Source of the DNA: Candidatus Eiseniibacteriota bacterium
Lineage (GTDB): Bacteria > Eisenbacteria > RBG-16-71-46
Assembly (NCBI GenBank): GCA_016215625.1
Contig: JACRIW010000081.1
Location: 1 to 64,000 of the forward strand
Length of the DNA stretch: 64,000 nucleotides
Direction of reading: 5' to 3'
Part shown: positions 7,141-15,694 of the stretch, piece after piece
How the letters are laid out: each line of letters begins with the position of its first letter
Position numbering within the stretch: the first letter of the stretch is position 1
Translations under genes and position numbers: made by a program
Notes under the pieces: generated by a model
The model's database searches: none
What the model was told of the DNA's origin: nothing
What the model saw: the letters and a program-made list of their open reading frames with translations, nothing else

Positions 7141-10070
7141 CGCGTGTACACCACGAAGTAGCCCACCGTCGTGGACGACTTCCAGCAGATCGCGAGATCG
7201 GTCTTGTAGGGCCCCGCCGTGGCGGGGCTCGACGTGTAGTTGAAGTTGCCCGTCGTCATCGCCACCACCTGCTTCGTGACCGCACCGCCCGAGGGGTCCA
7301 CGGACGACGTCGAGATCGAGCCGCCGACGTTGTAGAAGATGCGCACGCCGCCCGCGCCCGTGCTCGTGTTCGTGACGTAGCCGACGGCGACGTCCGCCGA
7401 AGCACTGCCGCCCAGATCGGCGACGGCCATCGACAGCACGCAGCCCGGCGCGGAGAAGCTCTGGCTGAGCGAGTACGTCCAGGTGCTCGTGGAGTGGGTG
7501 TTGCGGTAGACGAGGATGCGACCCGCCGTCGTGCTCGTCTTGGTGCCGAGCACGATGTCGGGATAGCCGTCGCCGTCCACGTCGGTGAGCGCCATCTGCT
7601 TGGGGTTGTCGGTGCTCAGCGTGAACATGTTGCGGTAGCGGAAGCGGCTGCCGTTCGTCCGCCCGATGTTGTCGAGCACGATGACCTCGCCGGAATACGT
7701 GCCGGTCGAAGTGGCGATCACCATGTCCTTGTCGCCGTCGCGGTCCATGTCGGCGAGCGAGATCTGCTGCGCCTCGCCCATCCTCGAGCCCGGTATGCTG
7801 GCGGCCGACGGATAGGTCTCCTGCCTGCCGTAGCCGGGACTCGTGGCGTCGTCGCTCTGCCAGATCTCGACCGTGCCCCGGCCCGAGGTCGTACGCGTAC
7901 CCACGATCAGGTCGATTTGCGTCCCGCCGGAACAGTCGAGTGCGCGCACCTGGAGCACACGGCCGCCGTCACCCGTGCCGAGGCGGCGCAAGTAGGTGGT
8001 CGGGATGCTCGTGCCGGTGCGCAGCCACAGTTCGATGTTGTTCGAGCCGGTGAGCCCGGGAACGAGATCCACGGCGCGAGGCGTGCTGCCGCGGCGCAGC
8101 GTGTCCGCGAAGACGCTGTAGGGCGTCGTGCCGAGATAGGCCGCGACCGTGCTCGTGCTCGAGAACGGCGTGCCTCCCGCAGTCCAGCCGTTCGTGACGT
8201 AGTTCAAGTAGGGAACGCCGAGGACGGTGGCCACGTACACGAGATCCTGGTCGCCCTTCGTGTTCGGGGCCGTACCGCCCGCGTCGTTCTCCCAGAGATC
8301 GGTCGCGATCAGCGCGGTCGCGGGATAGCCCGAGAAGCTCGCGCTCGCGAAAGTGCCGAAGCCGAAGTTGTAGCCGCTCAGCGCGGTGCCGGTGAGCACG
8401 AGTCCCGTGTGCAGGAGCGTCGTCGTGGGATAGCAGCCCGCGACCTGGGCGCACCCGATCGAATAGGTCGTGCCGCTGCCCACGGCGGGCGTCGGCAGCG
8501 AGAACGTGTACTTGCCCGCGGCGTCGGTCCTCGTCGTGGAGTAGAGCGTCGAGGTCCCGATGTACGCCGTCACGGTCACACCGCTGCGGCCGGTCTCGAT
8601 GCCGTTCCAGGTACCGCTGCCGTCGGTGTCGGTGAACACGGCTCCGTTCACGGTCGTGGAGACGGCCCGGTACTGACCGAACTGCGCGGTACGCGTACCG
8701 CCGATGGTCATCGTGCCGGTGACCGGATTGGCCGTGGTCATCGAATAGCCGGACAGCGGCGTGGTGCTGAGCGAGTAGGGGCCCGCCGTCACGAAGAGGT
8801 CCGCCCGGCCTCGTGAGTCCGTCAGGTTCTGCGCTCCGGAGCCGGCGCTCATCGTCACGCCGGAAAGCGCGCTCTCGCCCGTGTCCCAGTAGCCGTCGGC
8901 GTCGTCGTCGCTCCAGACGCTCGCGGTGATCCAGCCGCCGGTGCGGCTCGTGTCGGCGAACGAGCGCGTCACGTTGCCCGCGACGTCGACCGTGAAGCTG
9001 TCCGGGACCGAGTACGAGCCGAAGCCGGCCGGTGCGACGTGGCGAAGCGCGTACGTGCCCGTGGGCACGCGGAACGAGTAATACCCCGACGCGTTCGTGT
9101 AGGTGGCGCGGCCGCTGCCGAGCCGCACGAGCGCGCCGGAGAGCCCGCGCTCGTTCGAGTCCTTCACCCGGTCGAAGTCCTCGTCCGTGTAGACGTACCC
9201 GTCCACCGTCCAGGCGGACGCGCCGAAGTCGGGCGTGTTGCGCAGCGAGCGCACCGCCGTCTCGATGCGCGTGCGCGGATACTGGCCGCGCGTGTCCGGC
9301 TTGCCGCTCGCCGCCGTCACGGTGATCTCGATGCGCGAGATCTGCGAGAGCCGGGCGGCGGGCACGGCGCCGCGCGACCAGTCCCAGGGCGTCTCGCTGC
9401 CGTCGAAGTACACGGTGAAGAGCGCCGGCACGCCTTCGCCCGGCTTGAGCACGAGCGCGATGCGCTCGGCGGCGCCGCCGTTGTCGTAGGCGCCGCCGCT
9501 GCCGGCGCCGTACACCTGGCGCACGAGCGTGTAGTCGTCCGGGCAGCGCGAGCGCCGCGCATCGGCGCCTTCGTCCGCGGCGACGTCGTCCGCGTCCACG
9601 CGGCCGTCGTCGTTCAGGTCGAGCGTGTAGCGGATCATCTCGGCGCCGGTCGCGTACTTGGTGGGCGGCGTCCACTCGGTGCCCACGAGCACGCGCGGCG
9701 TGGGCGAGCCGCTCGGGTCGTACGCCTGCGGCGCGGCGGGCGAGCCGTTGTCCGGATACGGCGTGGCGTTCTCGCACATGAAGATCTGCATCGAGTCCAC
9801 GTACGCGATCGCGGGCTGCGCGCCCGCCGCGTTCGTCGCGTCCACGCCGTAGCCGGCGCTGCGCAGGTCGCGCGCCATCATGTCCGCGGCCGAGCGCGCG
9901 GTCTGCAGCGACTCGAAGCGGTTCGCCGAGGCGAGCCGCGACGCGGTCGCGCGAATGAGCACGGTCGAGAGCGCCGCGACGACCATGGCCATGATGCTCA
10001 GGGTCACGATCATCTCGATGAGCGAGAACCCTCGCTCGCGCGCTTCGCGGCGGTGGAGTGGCGCTCTCAT
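7137..10070 (-). CDS. Giant PilW-like minor pilin with SdrD-B and FG-GAP modules (copy B)
   Basis: 977 residues. Prepilin motif RERG|FSLIEMIVTLSIMAM with Glu at +5. A dockerin-like loop (DLNDDGRVDADD) falls at the same place as in copy A. SdrD-B-like modules follow (VDGYVYTDEDFDRVKD, SVWSDDDADGYWDTGE, VNGAVFTDTDGSGTWNG), then FG-GAP repeats (DMDRDGDKDMVIA, DVDGDGYPDIVLG). The start ATG overlaps the pilV stop by ATGA, and its own stop overlaps the next pilX start the same way. The two giant PilWs keep the same domain order but differ throughout, so they diverged after duplication. Proposed role: extended surface adhesin displayed at a pilus tip. Confidence 0.85.
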   Translation of the reverse strand: MRAPLHRREARERGFSLIEMIVTLSIMAMVVAALSTVLIRATASRLASANRFESLQTARSAADMMARDLRSAGYGVDATNAAGAQPAIAYVDSMQIFMCENATPYPDNGSPAAPQAYDPSGSPTPRVLVGTEWTPPTKYATGAEMIRYTLDLNDDGRVDADDVAADEGADARRSRCPDDYTLVRQVYGAGSGGAYDNGGAAERIALVLKPGEGVPALFTVYFDGSETPWDWSRGAVPAARLSQISRIEITVTAASGKPDTRGQYPRTRIETAVRSLRNTPDFGASAWTVDGYVYTDEDFDRVKDSNERGLSGALVRLGSGRATYTNASGYYSFRVPTGTYALRHVAPAGFGSYSVPDSFTVDVAGNVTRSFADTSRTGGWITASVWSDDDADGYWDTGESALSGVTMSAGSGAQNLTDSRGRADLFVTAGPYSLSTTPLSGYSMTTANPVTGTMTIGGTRTAQFGQYRAVSTTVNGAVFTDTDGSGTWNGIETGRSGVTVTAYIGTSTLYSTTRTDAAGKYTFSLPTPAVGSGTTYSIGCAQVAGCYPTTTLLHTGLVLTGTALSGYNFGFGTFASASFSGYPATALIATDLWENDAGGTAPNTKGDQDLVYVATVLGVPYLNYVTNGWTAGGTPFSSTSTVAAYLGTTPYSVFADTLRRGSTPRAVDLVPGLTGSNNIELWLRTGTSIPTTYLRRLGTGDGGRVLQVRALDCSGGTQIDLIVGTRTTSGRGTVEIWQSDDATSPGYGRQETYPSAASIPGSRMGEAQQISLADMDRDGDKDMVIATSTGTYSGEVIVLDNIGRTNGSRFRYRNMFTLSTDNPKQMALTDVDGDGYPDIVLGTKTSTTAGRILVYRNTHSTSTWTYSLSQSFSAPGCVLSMAVADLGGSASADVAVGYVTNTSTGAGGVRIFYNVGGSISTSSVDPSGGAVTKQVVAMTTGNFNYTSSPATAGPYKTDLAICWKSSTTVGYFVVYTR

Positions 10071-10480
10071 GGGCGCACGTACGTCGACAGCACGATCGAA
10101 CGTCCTCCGGCGTTGTTCCACGTGACGTGCAACGTGACCTTCTTGAGATCGTCGAGCGGCGGCGGCACGGCCGCGACCTCGTACCAGCGCGACCAGCGAT
10201 CGTTCGGGCCGCACGCCTGCGTGGCGCTTCCCGCCGGGTGGCGGCCGATCGAAAGCTGCGCGTCGTCGAACGCGAGCGCTCCGAGACGCTCGAGTTCCTC
10301 CTGCGCGAGATAGTTCGCGGTGGATTGCAGCTTGTCCTGCGTCTGCCCGTGCGTGCCGGCGGGGAACAGCCGCGCGACGGCGAGCACGCCGATGGACAGC
10401 ACGATGAGCGCGACCATGAGTTCGAGCAGCGAGAAGCCGCGCTCGCGCGCCGGCACCGGTTCCCTGCGCGCCGGCCTCAC
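10067..10480 (-). CDS. PilV-like minor prepilin (copy B)
   Basis: 137 residues from a GTG start at 10480 that overlaps the fimT stop by GTGA. Prepilin signal ARERG|FSLLELMVALIVLSIG with Glu at +5. It has the same length as PilV copy A and shares VLAVARLFPAGT, IGRHPAGSAT and a C-terminal STYVRP. It is coupled on both sides (GTGA upstream, ATGA downstream). A longer in-frame extension to 10966 exists but has no pilin-like sequence and overlaps fimT, so I rejected it. Confidence 0.83.
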   Translation of the reverse strand: MRPARREPVPARERGFSLLELMVALIVLSIGVLAVARLFPAGTHGQTQDKLQSTANYLAQEELERLGALAFDDAQLSIGRHPAGSATQACGPNDRWSRWYEVAAVPPPLDDLKKVTLHVTWNNAGGRSIVLSTYVRP

Positions 10481-10911
10481 GGATGCACCACCATGCCGGA
10501 CGCCATCACGCTGACGGTGTCGCGGCGGCCGTCGCGGTCCATGAGGATGAGGTCCGCGGCCTGGCGCGCGCGGCCGTCCTTGGTGAGCACGAGCCCGCGC
10601 GCGCTGACGGGCGACCAGGCGATCTCGGTGGGCAGGCTCCAGCGGCCGATGAGACGGCCGGACTGGATCATCTGGAGATCGGAGCCGAGCGAGTCCTCGG
10701 CGAAGCGGACGGTGACGTCCGCGCGTGCGTCCACGGCCTTTTCGCGCGCGAGGTAGAGCTGCGTCACCACGCCGTCCGCGCCCACGGCCAGCCGGGAGCT
10801 GACGGTGGAGTGGTGTACGGCGGGCACGGCGATCCCGAGGATCAGGCCGAGCAACACGAGCACCACGCCGAGTTCGATCAGCGTGAAGCCCTGTGCGTGA
10901 GCACGCAGCAT
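10477..10911 (-). CDS. FimT/GspH-type minor prepilin (copy B)
   Basis: 144 residues from ATG 10911, which has AAGGAA about 9 bases upstream; ATGs at 10935 and 11037 lack a ribosome site. The prepilin signal is HAQG|FTLIELGVVLVLLGLIL with Glu at +5. The body has the FimT/GspH layout and ends GRRDTVSVMASGMVVHP, close to the ending of copy A. It is the first gene of operon B. Expected location: inner membrane, then pilus tip complex. Confidence 0.8.
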   Translation of the reverse strand: MLRAHAQGFTLIELGVVLVLLGLILGIAVPAVHHSTVSSRLAVGADGVVTQLYLAREKAVDARADVTVRFAEDSLGSDLQMIQSGRLIGRWSLPTEIAWSPVSARGLVLTKDGRARQAADLILMDRDGRRDTVSVMASGMVVHP

Positions 10912-11068
10912 CGCGAAGGGTTCCTTCCCTGCCATGGACCAGAGCGGGCCGCCTGCAGAGCGGCACGCTTCGAGTCTCGGCGGCGGGGTGCGCGGCTGGA
11001 GGGGCGGCGCGGCACGAATGCGCGGCACCACACCCACCGCCGCGACGAACTTCCCGTCACATGCGGGA

Positions 11069-11097
11069 GCGGGCGCTCCCGTCCGGGAAGCGCCCGC
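11069..11097 (-). terminator. Hairpin downstream of lpxR
   Basis: A 12-bp stem with one bulged base (arms 11069-11080 and 11085-11097, loop GTCC) just past the lpxR stop. There is no clear T-run, so it may be a weak terminator or an mRNA 3' stabiliser. Confidence 0.5.
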
Positions 11098-11142
11098 CCG
11101 TGTGTGCGTGCTGCGCGGCCCGGCTCGCGGGCCGGCTGCCGT

Positions 11143-12108
11143 TCAGAAGCTCAGGCCGATCGAGCCGTAGCGGTGCACGTCCATGCGCTCGCGGAACTCC
11201 TGCGTCGTGTACGAGAACAGGTAGCGCAGGCCGATCGAACGCCAGCGCGCGCCGAAGCCCATCTGCGACTCGCCCACGAACGGCACGCGGTGCACGCGCT
11301 GGCTGCCGCCGAGCGTGTTGCCGTCGAGGAAGATGCTGTGCGCCACGGCGCGGCCCTCGGCGCGCGCGAACGCGTACAGGTGCACCTTGCCCGAACGTCC
11401 GCCGGGACCCGGCGCGGTCGTCGGCGACTGGCCGAAGTCGTCCGGCAGCGGCAGCCCGACGCGCAGCGTGGCGCCCGCCCCGGCGTACGTGAGCACGTTG
11501 CCCACGGCGGCGACGCCGTGCGGCACGAGGTCGACGTGCGTTCGGCGGCCCCAGGGGCGGCGGCGTTCGGTCAGGCGCAGCATCACGCCCGGCTCGTCGT
11601 GCAGCTGGTACTGCCAGCCGCGCGGCGCGCGAATGCCCAGCTCGCCGTGCCACCAGCGCTGCGCGTCGGAGGCGAGGCTCTTCGGACCGACGACGCCCGC
11701 GGTCATCTCGAGCGTGCGCTCGCGGCGCTCGGTCTCGGAGACGACGAACGCGCTGCCGTACAGCCAGCCGGCGTACGGGCGGTCGTTGAGGATCGGGGTC
11801 CGCTTCGAGATCGCGTCGGGCGTGTAGATCTCCTGCCCGATCGCGAGGCCGAAGCGGCGTTCGGAATCGCGCCCGCCGAGGCGGTCGGCGAGCCCGTGCG
11901 CCCAGCCCGGCATTTCGTTCGGGCTGCCGTACCAGGCGATGCGCGAGCCCTGCGTGTAATTGCGGTCGGTGGTGCTGGGGCCGGGAACGAACGCGTCCGT
12001 GTCGTTGTCCACCGTGGTCTCGACCGCGCCCGCCCGGGCGAGACGGGAGACACCGATCGTGGCGAGAAGCAGGAGCACGTAGACGAGTCGCGGGGCCCGA
12101 ATGGTCAT
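11143..12108 (-). CDS. lpxR: LpxR-family lipid A 3'-O-deacylase
   Basis: 321 residues from ATG 12108, the usual LpxR length (DUF2219). A signal peptide (VYVLLLLATIGVSRLARA) leads to the family hallmarks: VDNDTDAF and TDRNYTQGSRIAWYG near the N-terminus, DRPYAGWLYG, GVVGP, and WWHGELGI...GWQYQLHDEPG. In characterised LpxR the Asn-Asp pair, a Ser/Thr and a His in these segments form the active site, and all are present. The last residues (YGSIGLSF) end in Phe, as outer-membrane barrels do. It would remove 3'-acyloxyacyl chains from lipid A in the outer membrane, so the cell should make LPS. It stands alone, with a 483-base gap before the next gene. Confidence 0.88.
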   Translation of the reverse strand: MTIRAPRLVYVLLLLATIGVSRLARAGAVETTVDNDTDAFVPGPSTTDRNYTQGSRIAWYGSPNEMPGWAHGLADRLGGRDSERRFGLAIGQEIYTPDAISKRTPILNDRPYAGWLYGSAFVVSETERRERTLEMTAGVVGPKSLASDAQRWWHGELGIRAPRGWQYQLHDEPGVMLRLTERRRPWGRRTHVDLVPHGVAAVGNVLTYAGAGATLRVGLPLPDDFGQSPTTAPGPGGRSGKVHLYAFARAEGRAVAHSIFLDGNTLGGSQRVHRVPFVGESQMGFGARWRSIGLRYLFSYTTQEFRERMDVHRYGSIGLSF

Positions 12109-12591
12109 GGATGTCCGTGCGCTGGTGTCGTGGTCCGCTGCCGCACCCTCGTCGGCAGCCGCCCATCGAGCTGACGTGAGGAAGCTTCGCGGTCCGCCAC
12201 GAGGGCTCGCAACGGGCGAGTTGCACGGTGCAATGTCACCCAACGCCGTGGGTGCGATCGCGCACACGGGTCAGGGCGTTGCGGCGCAACGCTCGCGCGC
12301 GCGGCACCGGAGAGCGCCGCGCGCGACCGCAGGATCACGCCGTGCGAAAAGACTTCGTCCCGGGGCCTCGCACCCGGCGCGATCGGGGCGCTCGGGAGCG
12401 CTCGCGTCGAGCGGCGGCGAACCCCCGGCCGCACGTCGCACCGCGAGACTGAACAATTCCTTGCCATCTCGAGCCGGGCGGCCTTTACTCGCGACGGTTT
12501 CCTGAAACAGGCGTGCATGGATTGCGCGGCTGACCGGGCGCACCCATGGACGTCCTCCGAAGTCCCCCACTCCAGGACCGAGGTGCACCCG
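12109..12591. other. Divergent intergenic region between lpxR and the MBL-fold gene
   Basis: 483 bases with no supported gene. It holds the promoter noted at 12461-12489 for the plus-strand gene and presumably the lpxR promoter. The middle is very GC-rich with several short inverted GCGC/CGCTCG repeats but no convincing RNA element. Confidence 0.5.
12461..12489 (+). promoter_or_regulatory. Putative sigma70-type promoter of the MBL-fold gene
   Basis: TTGCCA (12461-12466) and TTTACT (12484-12489) are separated by 17 bases, 103 bases before the start codon. This is a good spacing in an otherwise very GC-rich stretch. Confidence 0.4.
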
Positions 12592-14679
12592 ATGAGGATT
12601 CGCCCCCACCGCTGGCTCACGCCGCTCGTGCTCGCCCTGCTCACCGCCTTCTCGGCGACCGCCGCGCTCGCGGCCGGCAACGGCAAGCTGCAGATCCATC
12701 ACATGAAGATCGGACAGGGTGACGGCACGCTGCTCATCTCGCCGAACGGCCAGACGGCGCTGTTCGACGACGGCGTGTACACGAACTGCACGTACATCAA
12801 GTCCTACCTGCAGGGCCTCGGCATCGCGTCGGTCGACTATCACTTCCTGTCGCACTATCACGCCGACCATCTCGGCTGCATCGACGACCTCGCGGCCATC
12901 GGCATCACGGTGCTCACCGCCGGCTACGACCGCGGCAACTCGTACTCGAGCGCGACCTACACGGCCTACACGACGACGCTCGGCGCCAAGCGCACGACGA
13001 TCGCGAAGGGCCAGACCATCACGCTCGACGCGGGCTCGGCCAATCCCGTCACGGTCACGTGCGTGGACCTGAACGGCGCCGGGGTGTACTCGGTGAGCGG
13101 CTCCGACGAGAACGCGAAATCCGCCGTGTACAAGGTGAGCTACGGCGCGTTCGACGAGATCGTCGGCGGCGACCTCACCGGCAGCACCGCGAACGGCAAC
13201 GACGTCGAGACCACGATCGGTCCCGAAGTCGGCGACGTCGAGGTGTACAAGGTGCACCACCACGGCTCGGCGTACTCGAGCAACGACAACTGGCTGAACG
13301 CGATCACGCCCGAAGTCGGCATCATCATGTGCGGCGACGGCAACACGTACGGTCATCCGACCGCCGCGGCGCTCACGCGGCTGCACAACCACTCCGTCAA
13401 GACGTACTGGACCGAGACCGGCGCGGGCGCGACGCCCGACGCGGCCTGGGACAAGGTCGCGAACGGCACCGTGCTCGTCGAGGTGAACCTCGCGTCGAAC
13501 AACTACACGGTGACCGCGGGCGCGAGCACCGACACGTACACGATCCCGACCGGCGGCCCGCCGCCGACGCTCAACGACTCGAAGGTCGCTTCGGCGGTCA
13601 CGATGACGCAGGGCACGATCACCGCGGGCAGCGTCGCCTCGCTCGCCGCGAGCGACAACACCAAGATGACCGTGACCTCCGCCAAGACCGGCACGAACTA
13701 CTGGACCGACTGGTACGGCGAGGCGGTGCTCGCGCATCCTCCGACGAGCCTGACGGTCACGTTCGAGGCCTCGTACAGCGTGTCGCGCACGCAGACGCTG
13801 CACGTGTGGAACTGGAGCACGAGCGCGTGGGAACAGGTGAACAGCGCGACGGTGAGCACCACCGACGCCGTGAAGACCTGGACCACGAACACGCCGGCGA
13901 ACTACGTCTCGCCCGCGGGCGTCGTGCGCTTCCGCGCGCTGGCGAACACGCGCACGTCGTCCTACACGTGCCGCGCCGACCAGCTGAAGTTCGACTACAC
14001 GTACCTGCAGGGCACGATCACGACGCGCACGCCCGAGGAGTACGCCCGCCTCGTGCCGCCGACGTATCACGAGCCCTACCGCAACCTGACGCCGCAGGCG
14101 TCGGTGCGCACGCTCACGGCTTCCGCGATCGGCCGCAAGGTCGCGCTCGCCTGGAGCACGGGCGCGCACGACCACATGGACGGCTTCAACATCTATCGCG
14201 AGAACGCCTCGGGTGAGCGCGTGCACGTGGGCGGCGAAGCGGTCATGGCCACGACCGCGGAAGAGATCACGTTCGGCTGGACCGACGAGAACGCGCCCGA
14301 GGGCGAATCGGTCTACTGGCTCGGCGCGCGCTCCTGCGCCGGTCCGGAAGGCATGATCGGGCCGATCCGCGTGACCCGCGCGGCCGCGGGCCCGGCGCTC
14401 GAGACGTTCGCCTTCGCCGCCGCTCCGAACCCGGCCGTGCGCAACGTGCGCTTCGCGCTCACGCTGCCGTCGGCGGGAGCCGCCGAGCTGGCGATCTTCG
14501 ACCTGTCGGGACGCCGCGTCGCCACGCCGCTCAAGGGCGCGCTGGACGCGGGCACGACGCACGTGGACTGGGCGCTGCAGCGTGACGACGGCGGGCGCGT
14601 GCAGCCCGGCGTGTACTTCGCGCGCATCGAGGTGCTCGGCCGCACGCAGGTCGCGCGCGTGACGGTGCTGCAGCCGTAA
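12592..14679 (+). CDS. Secreted ComEC/Rec2-like metallo-beta-lactamase-fold hydrolase with C-terminal sorting-type domain
   Basis: 695 residues from ATG 12592 (GAGGT 7-8 bases upstream). A signal peptide ends near ALAAG. The MBL domain carries SHYHADHLG (HxHxDH metal site), then KVHHHGSAYSS and MCGDGNTYGHP, the pattern of the MBL domain of the DNA-uptake protein ComEC/Rec2 rather than of beta-lactamases. A middle beta-sandwich region (about 340-500) and a fibronectin-like region (about 530-610) follow. The last about 80 residues (AAPNPAVRNV...DLSGRRV...PGVYFARIE) match FlgD-Ig/T9SS type A sorting modules. I infer an exported phosphodiesterase or nuclease held at the cell surface; the substrate is not visible. 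An upstream in-frame ATG at 12517 lacks a ribosome site and a signal peptide. Confidence 0.75.
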   Translation: MRIRPHRWLTPLVLALLTAFSATAALAAGNGKLQIHHMKIGQGDGTLLISPNGQTALFDDGVYTNCTYIKSYLQGLGIASVDYHFLSHYHADHLGCIDDLAAIGITVLTAGYDRGNSYSSATYTAYTTTLGAKRTTIAKGQTITLDAGSANPVTVTCVDLNGAGVYSVSGSDENAKSAVYKVSYGAFDEIVGGDLTGSTANGNDVETTIGPEVGDVEVYKVHHHGSAYSSNDNWLNAITPEVGIIMCGDGNTYGHPTAAALTRLHNHSVKTYWTETGAGATPDAAWDKVANGTVLVEVNLASNNYTVTAGASTDTYTIPTGGPPPTLNDSKVASAVTMTQGTITAGSVASLAASDNTKMTVTSAKTGTNYWTDWYGEAVLAHPPTSLTVTFEASYSVSRTQTLHVWNWSTSAWEQVNSATVSTTDAVKTWTTNTPANYVSPAGVVRFRALANTRTSSYTCRADQLKFDYTYLQGTITTRTPEEYARLVPPTYHEPYRNLTPQASVRTLTASAIGRKVALAWSTGAHDHMDGFNIYRENASGERVHVGGEAVMATTAEEITFGWTDENAPEGESVYWLGARSCAGPEGMIGPIRVTRAAAGPALETFAFAAAPNPAVRNVRFALTLPSAGAAELAIFDLSGRRVATPLKGALDAGTTHVDWALQRDDGGRVQPGVYFARIEVLGRTQVARVTVLQP

Positions 14680-14704
14680 CGCGGACGATTCGTCCACACG
14701 AAGC

Positions 14705-14733
14705 GGCCCGCCTCCCCGATCGGGAGGCGGGCC
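14705..14733. terminator. Bidirectional intrinsic terminator
   Basis: Perfect 12-bp stem (GGCCCGCCTCCC and its complement) with loop CGATC, followed by TTCGTGTTT. It lies between the convergent MBL-fold gene and the AIM24-family gene. Confidence 0.8.
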
Positions 14734-14759
14734 TTCGTGTTTCGTGGATCGCGATCGTC

Positions 14760-15560
14760 CTAGCGGCCGTCGCCGTCCAGGAGGTTGCCGAGGCCGCCGA
14801 GGATCGAGCCCTGTTCGCGGCCGCCACCACCGGTCTGCGGCGCCGCGGCGTAGATGCGGCTCGCCAGGCGCGAGAACGGCAGCGACTGCAGCCACACTTT
14901 GCCGGGTCCGCGCAGCGTCGCGAAGAACATGCCTTCGCCGCCGAAGAACATGGTCTTGATGCCGCCCGCCATCTGGATGTCGTAGTCCACCGTCGGCTGC
15001 ATCGCGACGATGCAGCCCGTGTCCACGCGCAGGACTTCGCCGGCCGCGAGCGTGCGCTCCTCGAGCGTGCCGCCGGCGTGCACGAACGCCCAGCCGTCAC
15101 CCTGCAGGCGCTGGAGGATGAAGCCTTCGCCGCCGAACAGGCCGGCGCCGAAGCGCTTCGTGAACGCGATGCCGAGCGCGACGCCCTTGGCGGCGCACAG
15201 GAACGAGTCCTTCTGCGCGAGGATCTCGCCGCCCATCTCCGCGAGGTGCATCGCGACGATCTTGCCGGGGTACGGCGCGGCGAACGCGGCCTTCTTCTTC
15301 CCCTGGGCCTGGTTCTGGAAGACGGTCATGAAGAGCGACTCGCCCGTCAGCAGGCGCTTGCCCGCGCCGAGCAGCGCGCCCATGAAACCCTGCTGCTGCT
15401 GCGAACCGTCGCCGAAGATGGTCTGCATCTGGATGCCGTCTTCGATGTACATCATGGCGCCGGCCTCACCGACGACCGCTTCGCCCGGATCGAGTTCGAC
15501 CTTCACGAACTGCATGTCGTCGCCGAGGATCTCGAAATCCACCTCGTGCATGTTCGCCAT
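14760..15560 (-). CDS. AIM24 / TIGR00266 family protein
   Basis: 266 residues, the usual family size. It shows the repeated beta-rich AIM24 layout: [20 protein letters not shown] near the start, a segment with [52 protein letters not shown] and [26 protein letters not shown] lies 7 bases before the ATG. Bacterial members have no established biochemical role; the yeast relative affects the mitochondrial inner membrane. The last about 25 residues are Gly-rich ([11 protein letters not shown]). It is 134 bases downstream of mqnA on the same strand and could be co-transcribed with it. Confidence 0.82.
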   Translation of the reverse strand: MANMHEVDFEILGDDMQFVKVELDPGEAVVGEAGAMMYIEDGIQMQTIFGDGSQQQQGFMGALLGAGKRLLTGESLFMTVFQNQAQGKKKAAFAAPYPGKIVAMHLAEMGGEILAQKDSFLCAAKGVALGIAFTKRFGAGLFGGEGFILQRLQGDGWAFVHAGGTLEERTLAAGEVLRVDTGCIVAMQPTVDYDIQMAGGIKTMFFGGEGMFFATLRGPGKVWLQSLPFSRLASRIYAAAPQTGGGGREQGSILGGLGNLLDGDGR

Positions 15561-15694
15561 CGCATTGCCTCCGTCGGGAGTGGGGAGCCTGCGCGGGACA
15601 CGGAAACGCGGCGCGCAGGATACAACAGGGCTCGATTACGCAGTGCCGGCGGCGCATGTTGCGGAGCGGCCGGCCGGCGGCGGACGGGCGGGCG

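Noticed and set aside
12271-14895. 874-codon minus-strand frame opposite the MBL-fold gene
   Set aside because: Composition is Arg/Val/His-rich without any domain, and it is exactly antisense to a gene with a signal peptide and an HxHxDH motif.
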